From Holacanthus passer (lineage: Eukaryota > Chordata > Actinopteri > Pomacanthidae), in NCBI GenBank assembly GCA_025331565.1, contig JAFREQ010000044.1, forward strand, positions 992,001 through 1,056,000: a stretch of 64,000 bases of DNA. The letters run 5' to 3'. A program made the translations under genes and the position numbers. Shown one piece after another: positions 24,616 to 37,622 of the stretch; within the stretch, counting starts at the first letter, position 1; every line of letters starts with the position of its first letter. The notes beneath the pieces are model-generated. The model saw nothing but the letters and a program-made list of their open reading frames with translations, was not told the origin of the DNA and did not search any database.

Positions 24616-25558
24616 CTATGATGGCTGAGGTGCCGGATTTGCATCTGGGAAAGAAAAGGTATTAATTCATATGTTAACTATTTAAGTAATACCTCTCAAA
24701 GAAGGTGCAGTATTAATCCCATTTTAATGTGTTTACGTATCAGACTATCTAAAGATGCCTGGTACAAGACTTATCTGCTGCATGTCTGAATAACAAGCAT
24801 GCACAAACCATTCAGTGTGATTAAAAAAACATAACCCTGCTTCTTCAAGAGAAAATAATAATAAGTTCCTATCGCTTATGTTTTACATGTCACCTTGAGT
24901 TTTGTATGGCCAATTCCAGTAAAGACTTACCCACTCTACTGATGTCCACTGTCTCTGCACAGCCCAGAAAGCGAGCCACATGTGGTGTGCAGGAGGTAGG
25001 TTTGTCCTGGTTTTCTCTCAGACAGTGTTCAAACTCCACAAATTCCTTGGAACAGTCTTGTCTGATCTTCTGGATCACTGGGCTATCATAAAAAAATAGG
25101 GGAAAGATATAAATGTGCTTTGAAAATGGGGGAGTAAGGATGTCAAATTGGAGTGAATGTACGAGTATGTTGCCTTACTGTGATGATGTGCACTGTGCAA
25201 CCTTCATCTTCAGTTCGTGACACTTTTGCTGCCATGTTGATGGGTTGGAGGCCACACACGACCCATAAGCCTCCATTTCTTTATGGCAGTATTTTGCCGT
25301 GATATCCATAGCAGCCTGCCTGAAAAGTAACAAATCAGTCAGTGATTATAGACAAGCTCAGTGAGCCAGCGATCATGGACCTTTTGAACTTGCTATGAGA
25401 AGCACAAGTAATACAGTAAACGAAATAAAGTAGTTGGCTGTAGCTTGATTCACAAAGTAGCAAATGTCTTTATTTACGGTCTGTATTTACTTCTCTATCT
25501 ATACTAGAGAACAAAGTAAGTGTAATGTTGACGTGAGTCGTTTTTAAATTTCTTACAT
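24616..25558 (-). CDS. chchd5: Coiled-coil-helix-coiled-coil-helix domain protein 5
   Basis: Minus-strand exons in transcript order: 25558-25557 (only the AT of the start codon), 25319-25179, 25082-24931 and 24644-24616 (stop 24618-24616). They give 107 residues; human CHCHD5 has 110. Four CX9C motifs form two CHCH hairpins: YC(9)C and KC(9)C in the first, DC(9)C and SC(9)C in the second. Such proteins are imported into the mitochondrial intermembrane space and locked by disulphides through the MIA40 relay; the specific role of CHCHD5 is poorly known. The N-terminus MQAAMDITAKYC aligns with human MQAALEVTARYC, which fixes the start. The ATG is split by an intron (AT then G). The first exon is otherwise 5' UTR and its outer end is unknown. 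The gene is head-to-head with atp13a1. Confidence 0.92.
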
Positions 25559-26147
25559 GTTGCTCTTTTAGGCTTGTCTGACACGAAGAAGCTGAACAAT
25601 CAAGGTTATAGCAGCAGTATCTCTACATGTGGAGCCATGTCTGTGCGGCTACGGCACCGTACACACCCGTTACAATGTGATTGGGTGGAAACACAACATT
25701 GTGAAACATTTCTTCAATATTATTGGTTCAGATTTGTGTCAATCTTAGACACTGACGACGCCCCTATAATGACGACATATTTTTTAAAGGACCAGCCACT
25801 TACTTGCGTGATTGAAATATTAAACCAAATTAAGTTAATATTTTGTCAGAGAAACTTATTTATTCACATGTTATATACAAGTTGAACTCACATAACACAA
25901 TTTAACCGTGTGGAAGATGATAAATGTTTGATTTTTTTCAGTTCAATTGCGCGGTGTTAAGGAAACATTACGTGTCTCTGCGTGTTTACGTATGCGGAAG
26001 CGACAGTCAGAGTACGAGCGATTCGGTAAACGGGCTCTGAAGGCTGGACCGAGCACCGCTCCGTGTGTAGAATCGTATTTTTACCGGCTACAGCACGACG
26101 GGGTGGTGGTGGATGATAGAGGGGGGCGGAGGAGTGAGCAAAGTACA
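25559..26147. promoter_or_regulatory. Divergent promoter region between chchd5 and atp13a1
   Basis: The two start codons are only about 590 bases apart on opposite strands, so 5' UTRs and promoter elements must share this space. Two inverted CCAAT boxes relative to the plus strand (ATTGG at 25680-25684 and 25722-25726, 42 bases apart) read as CCAAT toward chchd5. CpG density rises from about 25950. An in-frame upstream ATG at 25992 could extend atp13a1 by 52 residues. Confidence 0.5.
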
Positions 26148-28672
26148 ATGAACGACGCCGAGAAAGAAAGGAGTATGGCTGCAGACGGGATACAGGAACC
26201 GGGTGAGCTGCAAATGGCCCCCTCTGTGAACCACAACCAGCATGACAGCGGCACCGGCGACGAGCTGGTGAGCTCGGTGACGCTGTACAGGCGAAGGCCC
26301 CGGCTGTTACATGGCACCGTCCTCCCGTTTCTGGCTGTTCTCTACCCGGGCTGGCTGTATGTATGGTTAGGAGTGTACGGTGCCTCCGAGTATCCGGAGG
26401 CAGGCCTCCTGGCGTTAGCCGCTATCGGGATCGCGCACGTCCTCACAGCGCTCTCTGGTTATTGGTCCGTGCACGCGCACTGTTGGCTCACTTGTTCCAA
26501 GGTAAACATGAGTAACATCAATAATAGTGCGATCTTCTATTTATATTTCCAGAGAAACCCACTGTTTGCCCCCATACCTTGTCCATGGAGTTCAAATGTC
26601 AGGGTCAGTTTGAGCCCAGGAGCCGGCACGAAATCAATGTCTTGCTCAAAGGCACTATAGCAGGGCAGGTGTTTAACTAGAACCCCGGTTAATGGTTTTA
26701 GGGATGGCCTCTGTAGCCACTCCAACACATGAATCGTCAAAGTTTTCACTACGAGTTTGAATCATCAATGACATCTCTCTCCTAAAAGGGCACTTACACT
26801 CATCAGTCCAGTATTTTTATCTTCTTTTAAAGATTTGAAAATTCCTCCATTATTTGTGAACATGATGCCCATGATTATTTAAAATCCTTTCATATACACT
26901 GGAAGATTGCTGTCTTCTTTCTGTCAGGCAGTGTGTAAACACCTGTGTGACTTTTTTACATTACACTTTCCGAAGCAAGTTTTACTAGTGGAAAAAAATA
27001 ATTATGCAAACCTCAAGACAGATTCCTGATGGACTTATTGATCTGTGGCTCTCTGTTTAGGTGTGGTATAGGTATAATGATAGATTTTTATCAACAATAC
27101 AATTAGGTTCAGTATTTGCAGTTAAATGTAATAGTTAATGATTTGAAGAATGTACCTGAACTTCATATTGATCGAACAACTGTATATTAGGGCCTGTCTC
27201 ATTTGAGAGGGACGAAGCTCCAGTGGCATGCAACTGTAACAAAAATAACAGTGACTTGACACAGTGTGTGAATTTGTCACCTGTCCATTTGTATACACAG
27301 GAACCAGACCCAAACAAGGCTACGCTGGCAAAGGTCATACCCACCCCCAACAACGGTTTTGCTGAGCTCGTGGCACTACAGAGGGACCAGGTCAGTTCAC
27401 ATATTAAATCTCAGGATGCTCCAGGTTGTCTTAATTAGAAACATGTCCCAGATCTCACATTCTCTGTGTGCAAAGCTCAGATTTTGACAGACTTCATTTG
27501 ATCTTCACAGTTGTTTGAAATCCACATCAGTTCACTCCTAACTAGTGATTGCTTTAACATGTGTGTAAAACTGTTATTATTTCCTATTTGTCATTGGACT
27601 TGTCTAAAGACTAATCTAAGAAAATACCCATTTGCCTTTCTTGAATGGATGTTGTAATTTAAATTTTCTTTCTTTCTCTTGTTCTGACCAACAGGATGAG
27701 AATGGGGACGGGATTCTATCTTTGGAGTTTCAAAAGATCCGTTATATATTTGACCACAAAGAGAAGAAATGTTTCCTTCCAATAGCATTTCCTATAAGCC
27801 ACCCAATGGGCTACTTTCAGTCCTGGCGTGGCTACCAGGAGGAGGCTGAACTCAGAGCGGCAGAAAAGCGCTACGGCACCAATCGTGCTGAAATGGTAGT
27901 GCCAGATTTCCTGGAGCTCTTCAAAGAGAGGGCCACAGCTCCCTTTTTTGTTTTCCAGGTATGTGTGTGTGAATGTTTCTTTATAATTTGACTGTGTTTT
28001 TTGGGAAAATTGAGTTTATAATTCTTACTTTTTGTAGAAGTACTTTAGATATGATGCTGTTGACCTTGTAAAAGTGTCTGCCATCCCTCAGGTGTTCTGT
28101 GTGGGGCTGTGGTGTCTGGACGAGTACTGGTACTACAGTGTTTTCACACTGTTCATGTTGGTGGCGTTTGAGGCCTCACTGGTCCAGCAGCAAATGAGGA
28201 ATATGTCTGAGATCCGCCGTATGGGGAACAAGCCCTACATGATCCAGGTTGGCTTGATCAAATTATTATTACTATTATTAAAATATATTTCATACATTAT
28301 TTTAAAGTTATAAACAAACCTCATTGTCTGTGGTATATTTCCCATGTATTTAAAGCATCCCAAATAAATACTGTGTATTTTGTACCAGGTATATCGCAAC
28401 AGGAAGTGGAGGCCCATTTCAAGTGATGAGCTTGTCCCTGGTGACATAGTCTCAATAGGTAAATGTCCTACTAGCATTTATATTACATCTCTCCACAACC
28501 ATCAGATTGAATCTGTTAGTGTATGTTTAAATTGTGTATTCTCTGCTTCACAGGACGTTCGCCACAGGACAACTTAGTACCATGTGATGTTCTGCTACTC
28601 AGAGGCCGTTGCATTGTGGATGAGGCCATGCTGACTGGAGAGTCTGTGCCCCAGATGAAGGTTAGAGACAAA

Positions 28673-28713
<41 letters not shown>

Positions 28714-31700
28714 CAACCCCATACAGAGCTGAGGGCTTTAACTTTACAGTGTAAGTCTCAGTTATTCTAAATGGCACAGTATTATTTGGGGGTATTGTAA
28801 TTTTTGCTGAAAATATGGGGTGTGCAGGAACCAGTGGAGGATTTGGACCCAGAACGAATCCTGGACCTTCAAACAGACTCTCGACTCCACATCATCTCTG
28901 GAGGGACAAAAGTGGTCCAACATAGCCCCCCTTTAAAGGCCAGTGCTGGACTTAAACGTAAGCTCTAATTCCTCACTTCATTCATTTGTTACCAACAACA
29001 TATACTGTCTGTTGAATCAGTGAATTTGTCCATATGCCACCCATCTTCATCATGAAAACAAGGTGCAACCTCATTATTCTCCTTTATCTCCTCCTTTATA
29101 TGTAGCTGTAGATAATGGCTGTGTGGCCTATGTACTGAGAACAGGATTCTACACCTCTCAGGTGAGGAAGTTGCTTAGTGTCTCTGTAACACTACACTCC
29201 CTTTTTTCTTGTCATGCATTTTAATTCTTATTTTGACAACACATTGAGTCAGCTGTGAAAGTGTACTGACAGTGTACATACTTGCCTCTAGGGTAAACTG
29301 TTACGGACCATCCTCTTTGGTGTGAAGAGAGTGACTGCAAACAACCTGGAGACTTTCATCTTCATCCTCTTCCTCCTTGTGTTTGCCATTGCTGCAGCTG
29401 TTTATGTGTGGGTAGAAGGTGAGGTGCATGGAATCAGTTCATTAAGATGTAATTCTTATTTAACACAGACATTATTGTAGGTAATAGCCAGAGGAGAGCA
29501 CATAGGTAATATCTGAATACTATCTTTGTGCTTTTTATTACTCCCTCAGGGACCAAGGATGCCAGCAGGAACCGCTACAAGCTGTTTCTGGAGTGCACGC
29601 TAATCCTCACCTCAGTGGTTCCACCAGAACTCCCCATAGAGCTTTCTCTGGCAGTTAACACATCTCTTATCGCCCTGGCTAAACTTTGTATGTCTATGTG
29701 TGCTCCTGTACTGTGTGTGTTTTCACTTTATTTTAAGAGACCTGGACAAATCACCTTATAATAAGCAGCTTGTACAGCAGTGGTTCATTTGAGTCTTGTA
29801 TTTTATCCTCTGCCTAGATGTCTTCTGTACCGAGCCCTTCAGGATACCATTTGCAGGGAAAGTGGAGGTTTGCTGTTTTGACAAAACAGGCACATTGACC
29901 AGTGACAGTCTGGTAGTACGTGGAGTAGCAGGCCTCAGGTAAGCCCTGCCCACCATTCTTAAGTGTTTTACTTTGAACAGCATAATTTGTGAATCACAAA
30001 CTCTAAGCATACTTTGCTGTGATTTGGTATTGTCAACATTTGCATACATTTGCACTGTGTGGAGCATACTGACTGATGTTTTGAGTGTTTTATGACAGAG
30101 AAGGAAAGGAGGTGATGCCTGTATCTGAGATCCCAGTTGAGACACATCGGGTGGTGGCCACCTGTCACTCACTGGTCACTCTGGATGATGGACAGCTGGT
30201 TGGAGATCCACTGGAGAAGGCCATGCTGACTGCTGCTGACTGGACCCTCACTAAAGGTACAAAAGAAAGGCCTCCACTTAATGCACAGTGCAAGGCAGTT
30301 GTGGGTGTGTGATAGAACATATGTATACTCGTGTTTATGTTGGGCTACATACAGACATATGTCCCTTTCGAATTTGCTTTTGTTTCTGACCTGCAGTAAA
30401 GTCTTTCAGGTTGAACCAAACCTATTGTGATCAGCTTTGTGGTATAATTTGACCAGTGAATCTTAATGTACTTCTGTTCTTCAAATTCACTAATTTTGAT
30501 GTAGATGTTGTAGTATTTGAGTGCTTTTGCACTTAAAGGCACAAATGCTTATGTGTGTGCCTCATTGACCAGATGAAAAGGTTTTCCCACGAGGCATCAA
30601 AACCCAGGGACTTAAGATCCACCAGCGTTTCCACTTTGCTAGTGCTCTGAAGAGGATGTCGGTCCTCGCCTCCTATGAGAAACTGGGCTCCACTGAACTC
30701 TGCTACATCTCAACTGTCAAGGGCGCTCCAGAGACACTCAGAGGAATGGTACATGTGGACACCATCCTTCTTACATACATATTCTACCATAACTGTGCAT
30801 ACCTGCTGGTGTTCTAATGTAGCTGTTATTGTAGTTTGCAGAATGTCCAGCAAGTTATGATGAAGTCCACAAGGAAATGTCTCGGGAAGGGGCTAGAGTG
30901 CTGGCCTTGGGTTACAAAGAGATGGGACACCTCAGTCACCAGCAGGTTGTTATTTTTTTTTCTCAAAATGATTGTATGATCTGTCGGAGTAATCTTGTCT
31001 GACGAGAATAGATTTTGTTAGAAACTGACCTGTGTCTTTGTGGGTCACATAGGTCCGGGAAATGAGTCGCGATGCGCTGGAGTGTGACTTGCATTTTGCT
31101 GGATTCATGGTTGTGTCCTGCCCCCTCAAGAGTGACAGCAAGGCTGTCATCAGAGAGATCCAAGAAGCATCTCATCATGTAAATAAGCTGACAACAAGCA
31201 ATTGTGCTCACTCCAACAGCATGGTTTTAAGATGGATAATTCTGCTCCCTCTGCTTTTAGGTGGTGATGATCACAGGTGACAATCCTCTAACAGCATGCC
31301 ATGTAGCAAGGGAGCTCCACTTTATCCAGAAAGAACACACACTTGTATTGCAGCCAAGCCCTGGTCAGGGTAAGACAAGTCATCACTTTACAGAATAACA
31401 TGTCTTAATCAAGTAAGCCAGTGGAGAACAATATCAATAATAAAGATTCTTGTTAATTTATTTGCACTATGTGTTTTGACCAAGGACATAGACGAAGGGC
31501 AGACTCATGTACTTGATGCTATTTTGTTTTCCAGGTGAATGGCAGTGGGAGTCCATTGATGGTAGTGTGCGTGTACCACTACCCCCTCCCTCAGTTTACG
31601 CATTTGTACGTCAGTACGACTTGTGTGTAACAGGGGAGGGGCTGGCCAGACTGAGCTGTGACCCTCGGCTACTCCACACCCTCTTGCCTCACATACGAGT

Positions 31701-34700
31701 GTTTGCCCGTGTCAGTCCAAAACAGAAGGTATGTCCCAAATCAGCAGCTGTATGTCCTTTGAAAGTTATGTGGATTGTACTCTTTAATGAAATGCTCACT
31801 TTAAAATGTTTAGCACCACTAAAAAAATTACAATTGAAAACGGACATTGCATTGCTGGGTCCCATTTAGTGTGTGATGATGATTTTTCAGACAGTCATGG
31901 ATAACTGGCCAAACACAACATGACATTATGTTAAAGTTGGTTGTCCGTTCTGTTTCAGGAATTTGTCATCACTAGTCTAAAGGGCCTGGGTTATGTGACA
32001 CTGATGTGTGGTGATGGCACAAATGATGTTGGAGCTCTTAAACATGCCCACATAGGTAAGAATTATCAACCACCAAGAGTGAAAGCATGTGTCCCTATCT
32101 ATGACCCCAACAATGTATAGTGATGATAGTTTTTCCACAGGTGTTGCTCTGTTAGCCAATGCCCCTGAGCGCATGCCTGAAAAAAAGAAACGGAGAGACA
32201 AGGAGGCATCCACAGCAGAACCCAGGCCTTTACCACCCGTCAGTTCAGGAGGCAAACTGAGTTCCAGAGCAGCCAGGCAGAGGGTAATGGCCCAGAGAGA
32301 AGAGCAGCTTGCAGCACAAAAGGTGTGTGCTTCCTGATTCTTAAAAGAATAGTTTAAAAATGAAATTGTGAAACTGAAACATTTCATTTCCAAAAAAGAA
32401 ATGTGCCAATATTATTATTAGTTATAGTGCACTGGCCTAAACATCAGGGTTTATTCTGTAATAGGAGAGAATCAGCCAAGTCTTACGCGAACTTGAAGAG
32501 GATCAGGTACAAGTAGTGAAATTGGGTGATGCCTCAATTGCTGCCCCCTTCACCTCCAAACTCTCCTCCATACAGTGCAGTGAGTAACACTTGTTTATAA
32601 TTTCAGCTCTTATCTCTGATACAGTTGTGAAAGGTTTTAACATAAAGCTGCTGTAACCTCTGAAACTTGTCCGTTCATCTTTTTCCCCAGTCTGCCATGT
32701 AATAAAGCAGGGCCGTTGCACTCTAGTGACAACACTCCAAATGTTCAAGATCCTCGCTCTCAACGCCCTGGTGCTGGCCTACAGCCAGTCTGTGCTCTAC
32801 CTCGAGGGGGTCAAGTTCAGTGATTTCCAGGCGACCCTGCAGGGCCTACTCTTGGCTGGATGCTTCCTCTTCATCTCTAGATCAAAGGTGAGAATTTATG
32901 TTTTTATATAAGAAAAAACAGGATCTAAATGTCTCTGTTTGGTTGTTCTCCTAACAAGGCAATGTCTTTTTTCCACCATACCAGAGTTGGGCCCATTCTA
33001 AGCCTGAGAAACTAACCCTGGTTTTAGCTGCCTTTTTAGTTTTAATCACTGGCTTCAGGGGCTGTGTTCTGCCTCCTGTTTCAGCTTAAATGATCACTTT
33101 TATTTTTTGGATTTGGAGAGAAAGAGATCATCTACTCCCTAACAAAAAGGGCACAAATTTCCTCACAGCAAAATTTGTTTCTTTTATAAGCAAAACCTGG
33201 CAATGCTGACTATCCAGTCCAGCTCCTCCTCGACAGTGTTCTGGTGATTCTCAATTGAACAAGATAACAGCCATTTGTGGTAGGAGACAATCCTTTGTGC
33301 AAAAGGGACAGCAGCAGTTGTTTTCAAATACAGGTATATATCCAATTTAATCATAATTCCTTGCCTTCCTTTGGCAATTTTGCCCGACCAATTGTAGTCT
33401 GCTCTTCTTAATGTGAAATCACTAAACAAATCTTTTTTTATGTATTGATTTTCTTCTTTCAATAGAGCTAGATTTCTTCAAGATCACAGAATCTTGGCTG
33501 TCACCAAATGATCATGTTCCCCTACTCAAAGCTTGCCCACCTGGTTATTGTCTTTTAAACAAACCCAGACCAACAGGCAGGGGTGGTAGGGTTGCCCTTT
33601 ATATAAAGAAAACTACAAGTGCTTCAGCATTGATCTGGGAACCACCTTCGAAGCCCTTGCTTTCCTGAGACTTTCCACTCCTGAGAAATGCAAAGAATTT
33701 CCTTCCTTTCCTTCCTTCTTCACTTAGAAGATCTCGAATAGAAGAAGTTTTATTTCTCTCCCAGATTCTCTAGTTACTGTTGAGAAGCCCTGTGCAGTTT
33801 GCCTCTGCTCATTTAATCCAATTTTTGGTACTGAAACCCTTGTCCTATCTTTTAGATATTCTTCCTGTAAAATTTCTAAAGGATATTTTTAACACCCACT
33901 TTTTCCTACAAATTTGAAACTGTTGTCTGTGGACAGGTTCCTTTCTTGAATCTTTAAAATTGCTCTTGTTCAACTGCTTTTAAAAAGGCTGCCTCTCAAT
34001 TCCCCTGATCTTAACCATTTTAAGTCTGTTTCTAAGATAAGGTTTTAGATAAGGTTGCAGTAGATGAACTGCTAGCTTTTATTTGTGAAAATAACATCAT
34101 TGAGAAATTCAAATCCGGTTTTCGAACAAATAGTACAGAAGCTATGTTTCTGTCTTATATTAGGTCTCAAATGACTTAGTGTTGTCAGCTGATGCTGGTC
34201 ATAAATCCATTTTTGTTCTCCTGGATCAAAGTACAGCATTTGGCACAATTGACCATGATACCATTTTGAACCATCTTGAAACCTTGTTGGGTTTTGGTGA
34301 CACTGCACTGCAATGGTTTAGGTCCTACTTAAAAGACAGGGGCTTCTGCATTGGTATTACTGATGCCAGGGTCAGCTGCAACAGATGTTCACTGTGTGGG
34401 TGCCCCAAGGCTTGGCTCTAGGTCCAGTTTTCTTGGCCACCTTATAAGTTGGCATATTATCAGTTTCTGTTTTTATGGAGATGATACTCGGATCTGTCGA
34501 AGCTGTAATCTTGCAAACAACAACAAAAAAGAATATCAGTGCACTGTCAACCTGCTAAACTGCCTTCATAACATCCACAATGTTGGATGTCACAGAATTG
34601 CCTACAGCTAAATGCTGATAAGACCAAAATAATGATCATAGGTCAAAATATCAAAGTATTTGTTCTCTGTCCCATTCAATTACTCTGCATTGCAGAAATC

Positions 34701-35188
34701 TTGGTGTCATTTTTGATTAAAACCTAATCTTAGATTAGGATTAGACCATTTATTTCCACCAATAATCTGGAAACTGTTAGACTACTGTAATTTCATACTG
34801 TCTGGCATCAGTAAAAAATCTCTTCTCCCACCTTCAGCTCATCCAAAACGCGGCTGCCAGGAGTTCGACTCGGACAGGAAACATGATTGCATTTCACCAA
34901 TTCAGGCTTTCTTACACTGACTATCTGTTGCTTTCAGAACTGACTTCAAGCTATTATTGATTACCCATAAAGCCCTGAAAGACCTCACCCCAAGTTACTT
35001 AACAGATCATTATTGCCCTATGTCCCTTCTCGCTCCCTGAAATCCTCAGATGCGTCATTCCTTGTTGTTCTGAGATGAATACACAAAGAGCCTTTGCTGT
35101 CAGGTTTTTGGAATGACCTGCCTGAGGAGATCAGGGCTGCAAATTCTGTCTTGTCTTATAAATCACTTTTAAAAATCCATTCAAATCC

Positions 35189-35225
<37 letters not shown>

Positions 35226-36119
35226 CATGCCTATTGTTTTGATAGAAACCAAATCAATAATATTTTTTCTCCTATTTGCACAGCCACTGAAAACGTTGTC
35301 TCAAGAGCGGCCATTACCAAACATCTTCAATCTTTATACGGTCTTGACTGTGCTGCTGCAGTTTGCTGTCCACTTCTGTAGTCTGGTGTTCCTTTATAGA
35401 GAGGCGCAAAGCAGAAGTCCACCCAGGTAAATGACAGTAAGACAGAAAGAGAGAGAGAACAAGAGAGAAAATGGCAGTTCTGCTACAAGTTAAATATTTA
35501 CATTAGCAGCATTACATTAATACATTCTATTAACATTTCACTTGTTCTTTTCTTTTGCAGAGAGGAGCAGTTTGTAGATCTATATAAAGAGTTTGAACCC
35601 AGTCTAATTAACAGCACTGTGTATATAATGTCCATGGCCATGCAGATGGCCACCTTCGCCATTAACTACAAGGTACTTATTCTTAATACCATTAGTATTT
35701 GTTGTCTCTGTATTCTTTGTAGTATAATAGACTCACTGCATTGCTTGTTGTGTCCAATAGGGCCATCCCTTCATGGAATCTCTCAGCGAGAATCGACCAC
35801 TACTATGGAGTATTGCTCTGTCAGGTTTAGCGATTGTAGGACTTCTTACTGGTTCATCACCAGAATTCAATGAACAGTTTGCTCTTGTAGATATTCCAAC
35901 TGAGGTGAGCTTACATTACTTTACCATTATATAATTATTTTGTTGTAATAGCCTTGTAATAATGATGTATGTCATGAGGTAACCTGCTTCCTGTTTACTC
36001 CCTTGCAGTTCAAATTAATCATTGCCCAGGTTCTGGTGGTGGACTTTGTTGTTGCTCTGCTGGTGGACCGTGTCCTGCAGTTCCTGCTGGGCAAAGGAAC
36101 TCTAAGGCTGCCTTCTTGA
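26148..36119 (+). CDS. atp13a1: P5A-type P-type ATPase, ER transmembrane helix dislocase
   Basis: Twenty-five coding exons: 26148-26501, 27301-27390, 27695-27958, 28092-28247, 28389-28458, 28554-28660, 28828-28957, 29106-29161, 29292-29418, 29550-29687, 29818-29938, 30099-30256, 30573-30748, 30835-30945, 31053-31178, 31261-31369, 31535-31728, 31959-32055, 32141-32322, 32465-32579, 32691-32887, 35284-35426, 35561-35672, 35761-35904, 36009-36119. They join to 1195 residues; human has 1204. Visible are TGES (339-342, actuator), the P5A signature PPELP (476-480), the phosphorylated Asp of DKTGTLT (D519), KGAPE, ITGD near 732-735 and GDGTNDV (847-853). P5A ATPases extract mis-inserted transmembrane and tail-anchored helices from the ER membrane. 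The start at 26148 has purine at -3 and gives the family length; 25992 and 26175 are alternatives. One oddity is KHAHIG after GDGTNDV, where human has KHADVG. Confidence 0.95.
28675..28711. repeat. TA microsatellite in atp13a1 intron 6
   Basis: About 18 TA units beginning 14 bases after a weak donor (gttaga at 28661). Confidence 0.92.
33391..35224 (+). mobile_element. Degenerate L2/Rex1/CR1-type LINE remnant in atp13a1 intron 21
   Basis: Conceptual frames broken by frameshifts and stops show a LINE in order. Endonuclease-type sequence is near 33470-33640 (ESWLSPNDHVPL and RPTGRGGRVAL-like). Reverse transcriptase is at about 34140-34440 (LLDQSTAFGTIDHDTIL, then WFRSYLKDRGF). The C-terminal WNDLPEEIRAANSV-type segment is near 35105-35150. 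The 3' end is an ATT repeat. The catalytic box after 34440 is damaged, so it is dead. The left border is uncertain by roughly 100 bases, and the clade name is from memory. Confidence 0.78.
35189..35224 (+). repeat. ATT repeat forming the LINE 3' tail
   Basis: About 12 ATT units directly after the LINE 3' coding remnant and 59 bases before atp13a1 exon 22. Confidence 0.9.
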
Positions 36120-37622
36120 ACTCAGTGCCAATAGTGACCGTTGCCCTTATCAACCAAACTGTAAAGGGAGAGAAGACTTTGGAGGAGGAAGAGAACCAAA
36201 GCTGTTGTGACATACACAAGACAGCTGAGACAGTCATGGCGTGCAGTACTTTACACTCCGTGTATCCCTTCCTTCGTCCTGCTCTGCCCCTCTTTAACCA
36301 TCTATGTTTTGGTATTTTCATCAACTCTGTTTCAATTCTCTTTGTTTTCTTCAAAACTCTTTTTTTCTACATCTCTCTCTCTTTCTTCATCTGTACCTCC
36401 CCGCTGCTACACAAGGCCATGAAGACAGCAGTATTGAGTGGAGTGCGAGACTGTGTGCCAGCCAGAGTGAAACATACAGGCACACAAAAGGGGCATTCTC
36501 CAAGAGAATTGCAAAAGTGTTTTTGATTTTTTTGATTCCTCTCCTTGATTTTGTAAAAAGTGAAAAACATCTCTAACAGACTTATAAAGACTTACAGATA
36601 CAAATTATGACGTTTGTCAAGTGTTTTGTCAAGTACACATACTGAAGTGCCTGCACATGGAAAGGATGAACATGTCCAGCTGGTCATGAACTATCCTGTT
36701 CCCAGAAATAGGTAAGTGAAGAATGATCAGAGCATGAGAACATAGTGTAACTGTACAAAGAAAAGCATTCATTTATCTAAAACTTTTTATCTCATAGGGC
36801 CCATGATACTGTCCAAAACAATTGAACCATCTCATTAAGCATCAGTTGAAGAAAAGACTGGAAGCATGTGAACTTTGTGTTCACTTACTGACCAAGCTTA
36901 ACTACCCTGTTTGTTATTTATCTCTTTATGAATTTACATAAATATTTGTTTGTACAAAGCATTTTGGAATGCTTTGTACAGTTCAAAGCAAATCCAAAAC
37001 GTAAATAATTCTGGCTCTCTCTCAGTTTTATAATCCCAGAAATTGTATCAGTGGACTCATGATTTGTTTAACACAACCCAAGGTTTACATGGAACAAAGC
37101 AAAAGTATACATGCACATACAGTTGGCAATATGTGGTCAAGACTTGGCTGTCAGTCGAGCAGTTTTCTGAGAATTTGGCTCCAGTCTCTCATCAGCAACT
37201 GTTGGGACTGCAGTTTTCTGCTTAATTATAAAAAGAGGCTGACGCATACATTTTAGACGACAACATGCCGCATGGTAATTTTCTCATTGACCAATAAATA
37301 TAGTAATTATTATAAACCCCACAGACCCTTATTTCATACTTATATTTCATATTTTCATATTTTATTTCATACTTATTATGAAACATCCTAGTTAAAAAAG
37401 AAAGGAAAATAGGTTTATGTTTAATCTAGGTTAACTGTATATTTTATAGTCAATTAGTTGATTTTTCAAGAGGTCATTTAAAAAAACAACACTGCCACTC
37501 TGAAACAGTTCTTTCTTCTTGTCTTATACTTGCCGATATTGCACATAATTTAGTGACCACAGGAATGTGCTTAAGGGTGATTATGAATACATTTCAACCA
37601 GGACACAATGAACTTGAATAAA
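36120..37622 (+). other. atp13a1 3' UTR and downstream sequence
   Basis: Noncoding after the stop. AATAAA occurs at 37293-37298 and 37617-37622; which is used cannot be told. No other feature was seen. Confidence 0.4.

Noticed and set aside
35284..35430. Possible LINE-encoded frame continuing after the ATT repeat
   Set aside because: The sequence after 35284 is atp13a1 exon 22 (PLKTLSQERPLPNIF), matching ATP13A1, not LINE protein.
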